This document shows positions 1-7,851 of a stretch of DNA of 64,000 bases, in pieces (positions within the stretch are counted from its first letter, which is position 1; each line of letters starts with the position of its first letter). The notes below the pieces were generated by a model. That model was given only the letters and a program-made list of their open reading frames with translations. It did not search any database and was not told where the DNA came from. The stretch spans positions 42,299 to 106,298 of the forward strand of contig NZ_VFRQ01000013.1 in the NCBI RefSeq assembly GCF_006385705.1, written 5' to 3'. The stretch is from Pontibacter mangrovi. Its GTDB lineage: Bacteria; Bacteroidota; Bacteroidia; Cytophagales; Hymenobacteraceae. A program made the translations under genes and the position numbers.

Positions 1-1487
1 ATTCTTTTATTGATGTTTACTTTAGCCCCTATAAAAGTGTAAATGGAGGTTTGGTATTCCCTTGAGAAGGGGTTCGTGATCGAGTCCGACAGGAATGCAA
101 TATGGAAATAGGGACTGGTTTCGTCTAATTCGCTGTCCCTGTCAGAATTGCTTTTGACCCTTATTAGATGATCATACGGTTGGTCGAGTTTAAACCAGTT
201 GACATAGTCGGCATTGAAAGAGACCGCCCTGATCTTCTTCTTGGTATAGTAATTAATGGCCCCGGCCTGGCCGTAGTTATCACAGAGCACCAGTGTTTTG
301 GCTGGGTCAGGAAGAGCCGAATAAATTTTATCCACTTTGTAGGCCAGCTCTTTCCAGCCGAGCATATCGGCGTAGTCTTGTGGCAATGCATGGTCTTTAC
401 CGTCTTCCCACCGAAGCATTCCCAGGTCCTTGTACAGCCTTTGATGCTGCAGGATGTATTCCGGGCTTTTGTTAGGAAAAGCAACATTGTACATCGGAAT
501 AAAGAACAGAACCGGAATGGCAATGGCCATGGGTTGTAAATATCGCTTCCAACCGGTTTTCAATAGGTCGGCAAGATAAACAGCCCCGAAAGCGATATAA
601 ATGGGATAGAGCCCCATGGCGTAATAATCCTTTGCCTTGAAATAAACAAAAACTGCAAGCGTAAAAATGATAGCCCAGAAAAAGGCTCTATACTTACGGA
701 AGGGTTTGTAAAATAACAAGGCATAAAGAGCGGAAATGATGACAAACAAAGCGCCCAAATAAAATAGCAGCTGCGATTTCAAAAATCCCCACCTGTCTAC
801 ATTTACCAGTTGGGTCTCAGCCAATACCTTTAGATGATGCACAACCGGAAACCCGGTACGGTATTGCCATAAAAGGTTTGGCAGGATGAGCAGCAGCCCC
901 AAGAGCAAGGACAGGTAAAGGTGCTTCTTGGCTAGTACCACCCGTTGTTCTGTCAACAAGATGGCCGGAAAAAGGCCTATCAGCAGGAAGACGATATTAT
1001 ACTTATTCAAAAACCCGATAGCAAATACAATGGCTCCTAGGTAAAGCCACTTTGGCTTTTCTGTACGGATGTACTTTATGACAACGAAGTAAAGCGTTGT
1101 CCAGCACAGCACGTCTAAAGAGTTTGGTTGATAGAGGGTATTGAGCCTTAGCATGGCGGAAAACAAAACGCCGGTAGCTCCTAACACCAAAGCGAAAATG
1201 TTCCCATTCAGTTCTTCGATTGCTTTCCAAACAACAAAAATGGTTAAGGCTCCAAACAGGGCAGGAAAAAACTTAACCCAGAACAGGCCATTGCCCAGCA
1301 GCTTGATGAGGAAGGAGATCCAGGCAGTCATGGGAGGTATAGATAAATAACCCCACGCCAGATGGTTTGCCTGGTCAAGGTGCAGGAATTCATCACGTTG
1401 CAAATCATACTCAGGGCTTATCAGAATGTACTGCAAAAGGAATTTCAAGATGATAATCCCTGTTAAGATCATTGCTTTTCTTGCCAT
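1..1487 (-). CDS. GT39/ArnT-like membrane glycosyltransferase (3' end outside window)
   Basis: Reading the minus strand from ATG at 1487 gives an open frame of at least 495 codons that leaves the window at position 1 without a stop, so the C-terminus is missing. The N-terminal part contains an acidic loop (LQRDEFLHLDQANHLAWGY) followed by SIPPMTAWIS after the first membrane helix. This resembles the first periplasmic loop of PMT/ArnT-type (GT39) lipid-linked sugar transferases, where an acidic residue is catalytic. About ten hydrophobic helices follow, then a soluble C-terminal region beginning near residue 330. By family it should move a sugar from a polyprenyl-phosphate donor to an envelope acceptor; donor and acceptor cannot be told from sequence. 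Upstream in frame is a TAG at 1512-1514, so ATG 1487 is the most likely start. Family call fairly sure, substrate unknown. Confidence 0.8.
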   Translation of the reverse strand, partial: MARKAMILTGIIILKFLLQYILISPEYDLQRDEFLHLDQANHLAWGYLSIPPMTAWISFLIKLLGNGLFWVKFFPALFGALTIFVVWKAIEELNGNIFALVLGATGVLFSAMLRLNTLYQPNSLDVLCWTTLYFVVIKYIRTEKPKWLYLGAIVFAIGFLNKYNIVFLLIGLFPAILLTEQRVVLAKKHLYLSLLLGLLLILPNLLWQYRTGFPVVHHLKVLAETQLVNVDRWGFLKSQLLFYLGALFVIISALYALLFYKPFRKYRAFFWAIIFTLAVFVYFKAKDYYAMGLYPIYIAFGAVYLADLLKTGWKRYLQPMAIAIPVLFFIPMYNVAFPNKSPEYILQHQRLYKDLGMLRWEDGKDHALPQDYADMLGWKELAYKVDKIYSALPDPAKTLVLCDNYGQAGAINYYTKKKIRAVSFNADYVNWFKLDQPYDHLIRVKSNSDRDSELDETSPYFHIAFLSDSITNPFSREYQTSIYTFIGAKVNINKR

Positions 1488-1914
1488 TGGATGCGATGCT
1501 TTAAAACCCGGCTAACGTTTATTGATCAGGCCGTTACAAAGCCTAATGCTTCAGGCTTAAGATCTAATTTAGCATGTTTTTCTTTATCCGCTGCTCGAGC
1601 TTCAGCTTTCTTTTCTCATCGGGGAACAGGTACTGTCAGCTCCCAGAAGACAGCATCGCTTTCATGTAGAGATAGCCCCGTAACGCTGAATTTTGCTTAT
1701 GAAAAGGAAATCATTTGCCCCCAGCAGTTCACAGTAAATAACCCCTCCAGGGGTACCCACAAGGAACACCCCTAGTAGTGGTGGTAGAAGTGAAGTTAAT
1801 TTTTTTTATATCCTCTGCTCCGAAACGGTTCTACAACCGGGGAGCCGACACCCTATGCCTCCCGGCTTTTTCATTACCACCGGTATGGAAAAATCCGGCT
1901 CTAGCCACTGGCCG
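1488..1914. other. Intergenic region, no recognised gene
   Basis: This gap lies between two minus-strand genes: the end of the dehydrogenase and the start of the glycosyltransferase. Open frames here are short and resemble nothing I know. It presumably holds the glycosyltransferase promoter, but I found no exact TAnnTTTG element. Confidence 0.4.
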
Positions 1915-2925
1915 TCATCTATATACCTTGCTTTCTGGCAGGATCTCGTTTTGTGAAGTCGTGCCAAGGGCAACGTCATTTAAGTTCTTTATTGTAGTAA
2001 CCGCTATTTGTTGCAGGGCCTCTTTGGTAAAAAAGCCCTGGTGGGCTGTGATCAACACGTTAGGAAAGGCCATCAGGCGGGCAATCAGGTCGTCTGGCAC
2101 GATGCGCTCGGACAAGTCTCTGAAAAACAGGTTTTCCTCCTGTTCATAGACATCAATACCGAGATAACCCAGCTTCTCGCTCTTGAGTGCCTGGACTGCA
2201 TCTCGGGTTTGAATCACGGCGCCCCTGCTGGTATTAATGAGCATGACGCCGTTTTTCATCATATCAAACCCCTCCTTATTAATGAGATGGTGCGTGGCAG
2301 GAGTCAAGGGGCAGTGCAATGAAATGATGTCTGATGTACGCAGGAGCTCCTCTAACGGTACATAGGTGACGCCCTGCACCTTTAGCGCAGGTGATGGTAG
2401 CGGGTCGTAAGCGATCACGGTGCAGCCGAACCCCAGCATGATGCGGCAAAAAGCGGCACCAATCTGACCTGTTCCGATCACTCCGACAGTTTTGCCATAC
2501 AGGTTGAAGCCCATCATCCTCTCGAGCGAAAAATTGTGTTCCCGAACCCTGTTGTATGCTTTGTGCGTTTTCCTGTTCAGCGTCAGAATCAGGGCGACAG
2601 TATGCTCGGCTACGGCCTGCGGGGAATAAGCAGGAACACGCAGAACTTTTACTCCCCTTTCATGGGCTGCAGCCACGTCTACATTGTTAAAGCCGGCGCA
2701 ACGGAGCACCACGGCCCTGACCCCATTGGCAGAAATTATGTTAGCCGTTTCCAGGTCAACCCTGTCATTGACAAAAATACAGACCGCTTCAAAGCCCTGT
2801 GTCAGACCTGCCGTGTGCTCATCCAGCGCCGCATCGAAATAGGTGAGTTCCAGTTGGGAACCCTCCTTATAACGGTCCAGGTACAGACGGTCATAGGACT
2901 GGGTACTGAATATGGCTACTTTCAT
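1915..2925 (-). CDS. ldhA: D-lactate dehydrogenase (LdhA type)
   Basis: 336-aa D-isomer 2-hydroxyacid dehydrogenase, very close in layout to E. coli LdhA (329 aa), which reduces pyruvate to D-lactate with NADH in the cytoplasm. The dinucleotide-binding motif GTGQIG is at residues 151-156. The catalytic triad is visible as Arg234 (NTSRGAV), Glu263 (DVYEQEE) and His295 (TAHQGF). The phrases LRCAGFNNVD (75-83), VPAYSPQAVAEH (97-108) and SLHCPLTP are LdhA signatures. The start is supported by an AGGAGG ribosome-binding site just upstream on the minus strand. A -7-like TATCTTTG lies at 2982-2989 (minus), but no convincing -33 partner is visible. The gene is probably transcribed alone. Confidence 0.92.
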   Translation of the reverse strand: MKVAIFSTQSYDRLYLDRYKEGSQLELTYFDAALDEHTAGLTQGFEAVCIFVNDRVDLETANIISANGVRAVVLRCAGFNNVDVAAAHERGVKVLRVPAYSPQAVAEHTVALILTLNRKTHKAYNRVREHNFSLERMMGFNLYGKTVGVIGTGQIGAAFCRIMLGFGCTVIAYDPLPSPALKVQGVTYVPLEELLRTSDIISLHCPLTPATHHLINKEGFDMMKNGVMLINTSRGAVIQTRDAVQALKSEKLGYLGIDVYEQEENLFFRDLSERIVPDDLIARLMAFPNVLITAHQGFFTKEALQQIAVTTIKNLNDVALGTTSQNEILPESKVYR

Positions 2926-3275
2926 ACGGCATCCTCCTTTCTTTCTTTTACGGCTTAACCTCCTGAATAGCCCGATCAGGACAAAGATACCCTCAACACC
3001 GTACCTGGGGTATTAATACTAATACGTCCCTTGCCACTTCCGCTCATCTCCCTGCTTTTGTTCAAGCTGTTCTTTAGAAACATTACAAGGTGCTAAGCCT
3101 CATTGCAGCTTCTTTCTTAAGTGATACTCAATCAAAGGCTTGCCGGACCAACCTTTGGCACTTAACCCACCTACTGGTTACCCGCGTAGCCTTCTGACAG
3201 GATATACAGAAAAGTAGGTGTTGATTTATGAAAAATAACAGAAAAAAGGCTTAATTTATCGGAATGAGCGAAAAA
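2926..3275. other. Intergenic region between ldhA and the TnpB element
   Basis: This stretch contains the ldhA leader with its ribosome-binding site and a -7-like TATCTTTG (2982-2989, minus). From about 3240 it is AT-rich and leads into the left hairpin of the TnpB element. No gene seen. Confidence 0.4.
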
Positions 3276-3298
3276 CCTCTTCGCCTTTAGGCAAGGGG
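3276..3298 (+). repeat. Left-end hairpin of TnpB element
   Basis: CCTCTT-c-GCC-TTTA-GGC-AAGGGG folds into a stem with one T.G wobble and a bulged C. It matches the right-end hairpin at 4536-4558 except for one base in the 5' arm. Such subterminal hairpins are what TnpA recognises in IS200/IS605 elements. Confidence 0.7.
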
Positions 3299-3388
3299 AT
3301 GTAAGCGAACACTACCACGCTCAGGTTACCACAAACTATTTTTAAAAAAAGCATACAGTTTCTATAAAAATAACGTGTCTTTGTGTAG

Positions 3389-4465
3389 ATGCTAAAGGCT
3401 TTTAAATATCGTCTCTACCCGACAGAGGAACAGGCAACGCTGCTGAACAAGCACATCGGCAGTTGTAGGTTCGTCTATAACCTCGCTTTGGAGACGAAAC
3501 AAACAGCCTACGCAGGGTTCAAAACGAACCTGACCTGCTTTGACCTCGTGAAGCAACTCCCTGAGTTGAAGAAAGAGTGTGTGTGGTTGAAGGAAGTCAA
3601 CAGTCAATCTCTACAACAAGCCATCAACAACCTCGACACCGCCTTCACCAAGTTCTTCAAAGGGCAGGCTGACTTCCCGAACTTCAAGAAACGAACAGCA
3701 AGGCAGTCGTTTCAGATTCCGCAGAACGTCAGGGTGGAAGATTGCAAACTCATAATTCCAAAATTCAAGAAGGGTATTGAGGTTAAGCTACACAGACTCC
3801 TGAAAGGGACTATTAGGCAAGCCACGATTTCCAAGTCGCCAACAGGGAAGTACTTCGTGTCCATCCTGTGCGAGACAGGAGAAACAAACAAATCAAAACC
3901 TGAAATAAAAGAGAAGTCAACGGTTGGTGTGGACTTGGGTATCAAGTCCTTCCTTGTCGCCTCCAACGGAGAGACGTTTTCAAACCCCAAGTACTTGCGT
4001 ACAGCGATGTCACGCTTGAAGTTCGTGCAGCGCAGGTACAGCAAACACAAAGGTAAAAAGACAAAGCACAGGTTGGCAATACTGCACGAGAAGGTGGCTA
4101 ACCAACGCAAGGACTTCTTGCATAAGGCTTCGACCAAGCTGATTAGAGAGAACCAATCTATCGCTATCGAAGACCTTAACATCTCAGGTATGGTCAAGAA
4201 CCATAGCCTTGCACAATCCATTAGTGATGCGGGTTTGGGAATGTTCGTCACGATGCTCGAATACAAGGCTGAGTGGTACGGTGTCAATATCCTCCGCATC
4301 GGCAGGTTCGACCCATCATCCAAGACCTGCTCGATTTGTGGCGTGGTCAACAAAGACCTGACCCTGCAAGACAGAGAGTGGACTTGTGCTAACGGGCACA
4401 CGCTGGACAGGGACGTGAACGCTGCTGAGAACATAAAGACTTTCGCCTTGCGAGATAAAGTTTAA
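3389..4465 (+). CDS. tnpB: TnpB RNA-guided nuclease/transposase accessory protein
   Basis: 358-aa TnpB (OrfB) protein, the family ancestral to Cas12 and known to cut DNA with an omega RNA made from the element's right end. An N-terminal helical domain starts MLKAFKYRLYPTEEQ. The RuvC residues are visible: Asp182 (VGVDLGIKS), Glu261 (IAIEDLNISGM) and Asp342 (DRDVNAAENI). The zinc finger has Cys314 and Cys317 (FDPSSKTCSICG), but its second half reads CANGH (Cys333, His337) instead of the usual CxxC, a possible CCCH variant. Length is typical. The frame is intact and the catalytic residues are kept, so the protein may be active. The start at 3389 gives the canonical N-terminus. Confidence 0.9.
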   Translation: MLKAFKYRLYPTEEQATLLNKHIGSCRFVYNLALETKQTAYAGFKTNLTCFDLVKQLPELKKECVWLKEVNSQSLQQAINNLDTAFTKFFKGQADFPNFKKRTARQSFQIPQNVRVEDCKLIIPKFKKGIEVKLHRLLKGTIRQATISKSPTGKYFVSILCETGETNKSKPEIKEKSTVGVDLGIKSFLVASNGETFSNPKYLRTAMSRLKFVQRRYSKHKGKKTKHRLAILHEKVANQRKDFLHKASTKLIRENQSIAIEDLNISGMVKNHSLAQSISDAGLGMFVTMLEYKAEWYGVNILRIGRFDPSSKTCSICGVVNKDLTLQDREWTCANGHTLDRDVNAAENIKTFALRDKV

Positions 4466-4567
4466 CTGTCTGTGGGACGCAGACTGAAAAGTCGGAGCGA
4501 ACTGCCTACGTTGGTAGGAGTGCTGACCTCCGAAGCCCCTTCGCCTTTAGGCAAGGGGTAGTTCACC
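4466..4567 (+). ncRNA. Probable omega RNA (reRNA) 3' portion
   Basis: In TnpB elements the guide RNA scaffold spans the end of tnpB and the right end, and the guide is copied from the flanking DNA. Here the segment after the tnpB stop contains GGTAGGAG, the hairpin at 4536-4558 and TAGTTCAC. The predicted guide would start at about 4567-4568. This is inferred from family knowledge; the exact 5' end is unknown and may lie within tnpB. Confidence 0.4.
4536..4558 (+). repeat. Right-end hairpin of TnpB element
   Basis: CCCCTT-c-GCC-TTTA-GGC-AAGGGG forms a 9-bp stem with a bulged C and a TTTA loop, matching the left-end hairpin at 3276-3298. It lies 70 bases after the tnpB stop codon. Confidence 0.75.
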
Positions 4568-4583
4568 CCACACGAAAATCTAT

Positions 4584-5036
4584 ATGAAAAACGTATTTGA
4601 ACCCGGAACGACAGAAGAGCTCCTCTCCCGCCTTGACAAGCTTCGCCCTGACCTAAAACCTGCCTGGGGTAAGATGAGCGCACCCCAGATGCTAGCCCAT
4701 TGCAATGTGGCTTATGAAATGGTTTATGAGGACAGGCACCCAAAGCCAGGAGCCTTGAAGCGATACATCCTCCGTCTGTTTGTCAAAAACATCGTGGTTG
4801 GAGAGAAACCTTATAAGCAGGGCAGCCCCACAACCCCTGCCTTTAAAGTATCCCATGACAAAGATTTTCAAGCAGAAAAAGAGCGCCTCACCCACTACAT
4901 CAGAAAGACCCAGGCACTGGGCCCTGCACATTTCGAAGGCAGGGATTCCCACTCCTTTGGTCCCCTTACTGCCCAGGAATGGAGCAATATGTTTTATAAG
5001 CACCTTGACCATCACCTGCGCCAGTTCAGGGTATGA
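4584..5036 (+). CDS. DUF1569 (DinB-like fold) protein
   Basis: 150-aa soluble protein of the DUF1569 type, a DinB/YfiT-like four-helix family. The putative metal-binding histidines are His39 (MLAHCN), His140 and His144 (KHLDHHLRQF). The middle has KPYKQGSPTTPAFKV, typical of the group. DinB-fold proteins include thiol-dependent transferases, but no reaction is assigned to this subfamily, so function is unknown. The start codon lies only about 17 bases from the right end of the TnpB element, so the insertion may have replaced the native promoter. Family call likely; role unknown. Confidence 0.75.
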   Translation: MKNVFEPGTTEELLSRLDKLRPDLKPAWGKMSAPQMLAHCNVAYEMVYEDRHPKPGALKRYILRLFVKNIVVGEKPYKQGSPTTPAFKVSHDKDFQAEKERLTHYIRKTQALGPAHFEGRDSHSFGPLTAQEWSNMFYKHLDHHLRQFRV

Positions 5037-5648
5037 CCCATGCCCTAACTAGACCTCAGCTTAAAAATCGCTGCGACACCTTGGGGCAAAAGGCAGTACT
5101 ACTAAATAAGTCCTGGATGGAATACAAGTAGTCTCTTGTCTTCACACGCATGACCTTCGCTTAAATAATCGTTGAAAGGCTGTCAGGTATACAGACCACC
5201 GACCTTGACAAGCATGCAGTTGTTACCAACCTTGTTGCCCTTTTGGCTGTCCCCGTGTAGGTACTAGCCCTACTGGAAATTACCGATACTTGCCGCTTTT
5301 TCCCCAAACCTATCAAGAAATTAAGCACGTGAATGTATGAAGGGTGGTTGGCATCAAAGCTGCCTATAGGATGCTTGCCAGCCTCGTCAGTGCCCCACAT
5401 AACTTGACTTGTAGCCGTTAGATCCCACCTCTAAGGGCTTTGGCAACAGGTACTGTACCCTAGATTCCCGAATAGTTATCGATGGGCAATGTCCTGGCCG
5501 CTTAAACAGGCAAAGCTGCCCTTAGGAAATTCTCCTTAGAGCAGCTTTGCAAAGAAAACATTGCACGATTGGCAGTGACGCTTAAAACAGACTGTCCTGG
5601 CTGCCCTGCGACACGGTGCCTTACGGACTACATGCGGCCTGAGGCGGC
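5037..5648. other. Intergenic region, no recognised gene
   Basis: About 610 bases between two convergent genes. The longest frame (5161-5400, minus, 79 codons) resembles no family and has no ribosome-binding site I can see. The only structure noted is the inverted repeat at 5510-5550. Confidence 0.4.
5510..5550 (-). terminator. Possible terminator of the adhesin operon
   Basis: GCAAAGCTGC (5510-5519) and GCAGCTTTGC (5541-5550) form a perfect 10-bp stem about 100 bases after the last gene of the minus-strand operon. The tail on the minus strand (CTGTTTAAG) is only weakly T-rich, so this is tentative. Confidence 0.35.
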
Positions 5649-6839
5649 TTACTCGCCAAGGCGGATTTCCACTTTCCGGTAGGCCGCCCCCTCCTCCTCC
5701 ACGACTTGGTGGTCGGTGGAAATGGCAAAATGCTTTCCGGGCAGCATCCTTTGAGCATACCAGGCCACAAAGGCGGCCCTTTTGCGGCTCACCTCTCGCC
5801 TGGCCTCCTCGGTGCCCCTGGCATCTGAAAAGCCCGTCACATGAAGCCGGGCGCCCTGGGGCTGCCTTTGCAGGAAAGCATGCAGCTCCTTGGCAGCCGC
5901 CTTGTCCAGGTACAGGCTGTTAAAGCGGTAGGGCAGCTGCAGGTCTGCCGGCCTGGCAACGGCGGCAGGCAGGGGCATGGGAGTTGGCTGGCCTTCAGCC
6001 AGGGGCGCCGGCCGGGCTTCCTCCGCTGCGGCAGGGGCGGGCGCTGTTGCCGCTTCCGCCCCACTGACGTAGGCTGTGCGGGCACCGGTGGCCTCTGCCG
6101 TGAACCACAGCTCCCGGGTGCCTTGCCGCTTGTAATAGGCATTGAAGGCCCCTTCCCGGTTCACCTTCCCCGAAAGCCTTGCCGGCACTGCCTCCGCAGG
6201 CAGGCCGTCCTGGAGCGGCACGGCGTACACATAGGCCACGTCCCCTTCCTTGCGGGAGAAATACAGGCTGTCCTGCGTCAGGAACGGGGCGAATTCGGCC
6301 TGGCGCGAATTTACGGCCTTGCCCAGGTTCCGGGGCTTGCTCCAGCGCCCTCCCTCCCATGTGCTACGGTAAAGGTCATCATAGCCCTGCGTGCGACCCA
6401 GCTCGGCTGAGATGAGCAGCGTGTTTTTGTCCGGTGTCAGGAAAAGGCCCAGGTTGCGTGAGTTATTCCGCAACCGCGGAAGCTGCTTCTCGCCTGTCTT
6501 GGTGAACCCGCCGCCGCTGTAGGCATAGAAGGCAATTACCTCGTCCCGGCGCCCCCGGCGCTGGTAGACATACACCTCGCCCGTGGCAGGGTTGTGGCCT
6601 ACCAGCATGTTCACGGTCCCGGCATTGAGCGGTGCCGCTTTCTGGGCAGACCCCGGAGCATCCTGCAGCTCGGTATATAGGAACTGGCCCTCTTTTTCCT
6701 TTTTTGTGTAGATCAGGAGACTGTCGTTGATCAGTGCCACGTCCATCAGCTCCTCACGCGTTTCCTTGATAGGAGTTTGCGCCTGCACTGAAAGCCCTCC
6801 CATGGTGCAGACCGCTAGGGTATATATTATTTTCTTCAT
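5649..6839 (-). CDS. OmpA-like C-terminal domain protein with beta-propeller-like N-terminus (T9SS-linked)
   Basis: 396-aa exported protein. Residues 1-20 form a signal peptide ending AQA. Residues about 25-260 hold PD40/WD40-like strands (TPDKNTLLISAELGRTQGYDDLYRS, FAPFLTQDSLYFSR). An Ala/Pro-rich linker follows (about 265-300). The C-terminal 100 residues are an OmpA-like peptidoglycan-binding domain (TGFSDARGTEEARREVSRKRA). Proteins of this layout commonly sit with PorP/SprF and large adhesins in Bacteroidota and probably anchor T9SS or gliding assemblies to the cell wall. It is the third gene of a tight operon, 11 bases after the PorP/SprF gene. General role likely; precise partner inferred from gene order. 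Confidence 0.82.
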   Translation of the reverse strand: MKKIIYTLAVCTMGGLSVQAQTPIKETREELMDVALINDSLLIYTKKEKEGQFLYTELQDAPGSAQKAAPLNAGTVNMLVGHNPATGEVYVYQRRGRRDEVIAFYAYSGGGFTKTGEKQLPRLRNNSRNLGLFLTPDKNTLLISAELGRTQGYDDLYRSTWEGGRWSKPRNLGKAVNSRQAEFAPFLTQDSLYFSRKEGDVAYVYAVPLQDGLPAEAVPARLSGKVNREGAFNAYYKRQGTRELWFTAEATGARTAYVSGAEAATAPAPAAAEEARPAPLAEGQPTPMPLPAAVARPADLQLPYRFNSLYLDKAAAKELHAFLQRQPQGARLHVTGFSDARGTEEARREVSRKRAAFVAWYAQRMLPGKHFAISTDHQVVEEEGAAYRKVEIRLGE

Positions 6840-6850
6840 GTCAGTTCAGG

Positions 6851-7846
6851 TTACCAGATGTTCACGCGCTTGCTATACTTGGGGTGCTTTGCCGGCAGCA
6901 GGTTGAAGGTCAGCATGATTTCGTTTGTGCTTTTGCCGATCGCCCGGGCATCACGCGTGGGCGACTCGTACACATACCCGATCTTCACCTGCTCGAGCCT
7001 CACGCCCGCGTTCAGCGTGTAGGCCAGGTCCTGCCGGTAGCCGCCTCCTGCCCAAAATGTGTTTTGGTATACACCCTTAGCCTGCAGCTCGGCCGTGCCC
7101 TTCACCCTGGTGTCGTACTGATAAATGCCGTTGAGCACCAGGCCCAGCTGCTCGGTGATGGGCGTACGGTAGCCTGCCTGAGCAACGTGTTTGCGCGTGT
7201 ACAGGCCCTTGAGGAAATCGTCTCCCGCAGTCAGCAGGCCGCCCTCCCCCACGTCCTGCATCGCATAGCCGACATAGTAGCGGTCGTGCGTAAGCATCAG
7301 GCCCAGGTTCAGGTCCAGCTTGCTCAGCCGGTTGCGCTGCCCCAGCACATCCTGGTACTGCGGGTCGTTCTCCTCGTCCGGGGTAAGTCTGCTGCCGTCC
7401 AGGCGCTGGGCGCCGTAAGTCAGGGCCGTGCCCCAGCGCAGGCTCAGTTTCTCGCTCAGGCGTACGCGCGCGCCATAGCTGAGCAGGAGCTGGCTTTCAG
7501 TGAAGGCGCCGAACCGGTCGCTGAGCACAGCCAGCCCGAAGGCATGCCTGGCCCCTGCCTGCCGGTCATAGGTGTCCTCCCCCTTGCCCAGAAGCACATT
7601 GTCCTGCTTCCAGGACCTCAGGTCCGCCAGGTCCAGCTCGGCTGAGGCGAAGATCGTCTTGGGGGCGTCTTCAAAGCCCGTCCACTGGTTGCGGTAAAAC
7701 GTCTTCAGCATCGATCCCTCGTAGCCCGTCAGGGCCGGGTTGTAGTACTGCTGAAACAGCGAGAAATTGGCGATGTGCTTTCTCGTCTGGGCCTGGGCAC
7801 CCCAGGCTGACAGGAAAGCGGCAATTGCAATGATATACTTTTTCAT
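6851..7846 (-). CDS. PorP/SprF family T9SS outer-membrane protein
   Basis: 331-aa outer-membrane beta-barrel of the PorP/SprF family. After a signal peptide (1-19, ending AQAQ) comes the family hallmark HIANFSLFQQYYNPALTGYEGS, then NQWTGFEDAPKTIFASAE; the C-terminus is rich in alternating beta strands (GVRLEQVKIGYVYESPT). SprF is required to deliver the SprB adhesin to the surface in gliding Flavobacterium. PorP/SprF homologues encoded beside CTD-bearing adhesins are thought to hold those adhesins on the surface. Here the gene is 5 bases downstream of a 2141-aa adhesin gene, so it is presumably its partner. Confidence 0.9.
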   Translation of the reverse strand: MKKYIIAIAAFLSAWGAQAQTRKHIANFSLFQQYYNPALTGYEGSMLKTFYRNQWTGFEDAPKTIFASAELDLADLRSWKQDNVLLGKGEDTYDRQAGARHAFGLAVLSDRFGAFTESQLLLSYGARVRLSEKLSLRWGTALTYGAQRLDGSRLTPDEENDPQYQDVLGQRNRLSKLDLNLGLMLTHDRYYVGYAMQDVGEGGLLTAGDDFLKGLYTRKHVAQAGYRTPITEQLGLVLNGIYQYDTRVKGTAELQAKGVYQNTFWAGGGYRQDLAYTLNAGVRLEQVKIGYVYESPTRDARAIGKSTNEIMLTFNLLPAKHPKYSKRVNIW

Positions 7847-7851
7847 GTTAA

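Larger units (their letters stand above)
3276..4567 (+). mobile_element. Solo TnpB element (IS200/IS605 superfamily, IS1341-like)
   Basis: The element is recognised by a tnpB gene flanked by near-identical imperfect hairpins: left 3276-3298 and right 4536-4558. Both have an AAGGGG arm, a GCC/GGC inner stem, a TTTA loop and a bulged C. No tnpA (Y1 HUH transposase) is present, so movement would need a TnpA supplied in trans. Right after the right hairpin comes TAGTTCAC (4559-4566), a common right-end sequence in this superfamily, so I place the end near 4566-4567; the left cleavage site upstream of 3276 is not resolved. It sits directly in front of the DUF1569 gene. Boundaries are inferred; the presence of the element is well supported. 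Confidence 0.75.

Noticed and set aside
5161..5400. 79-codon minus-strand frame in the gap before the OmpA-like gene
   Set aside because: No ribosome-binding site, no resemblance to any family and ordinary intergenic composition.
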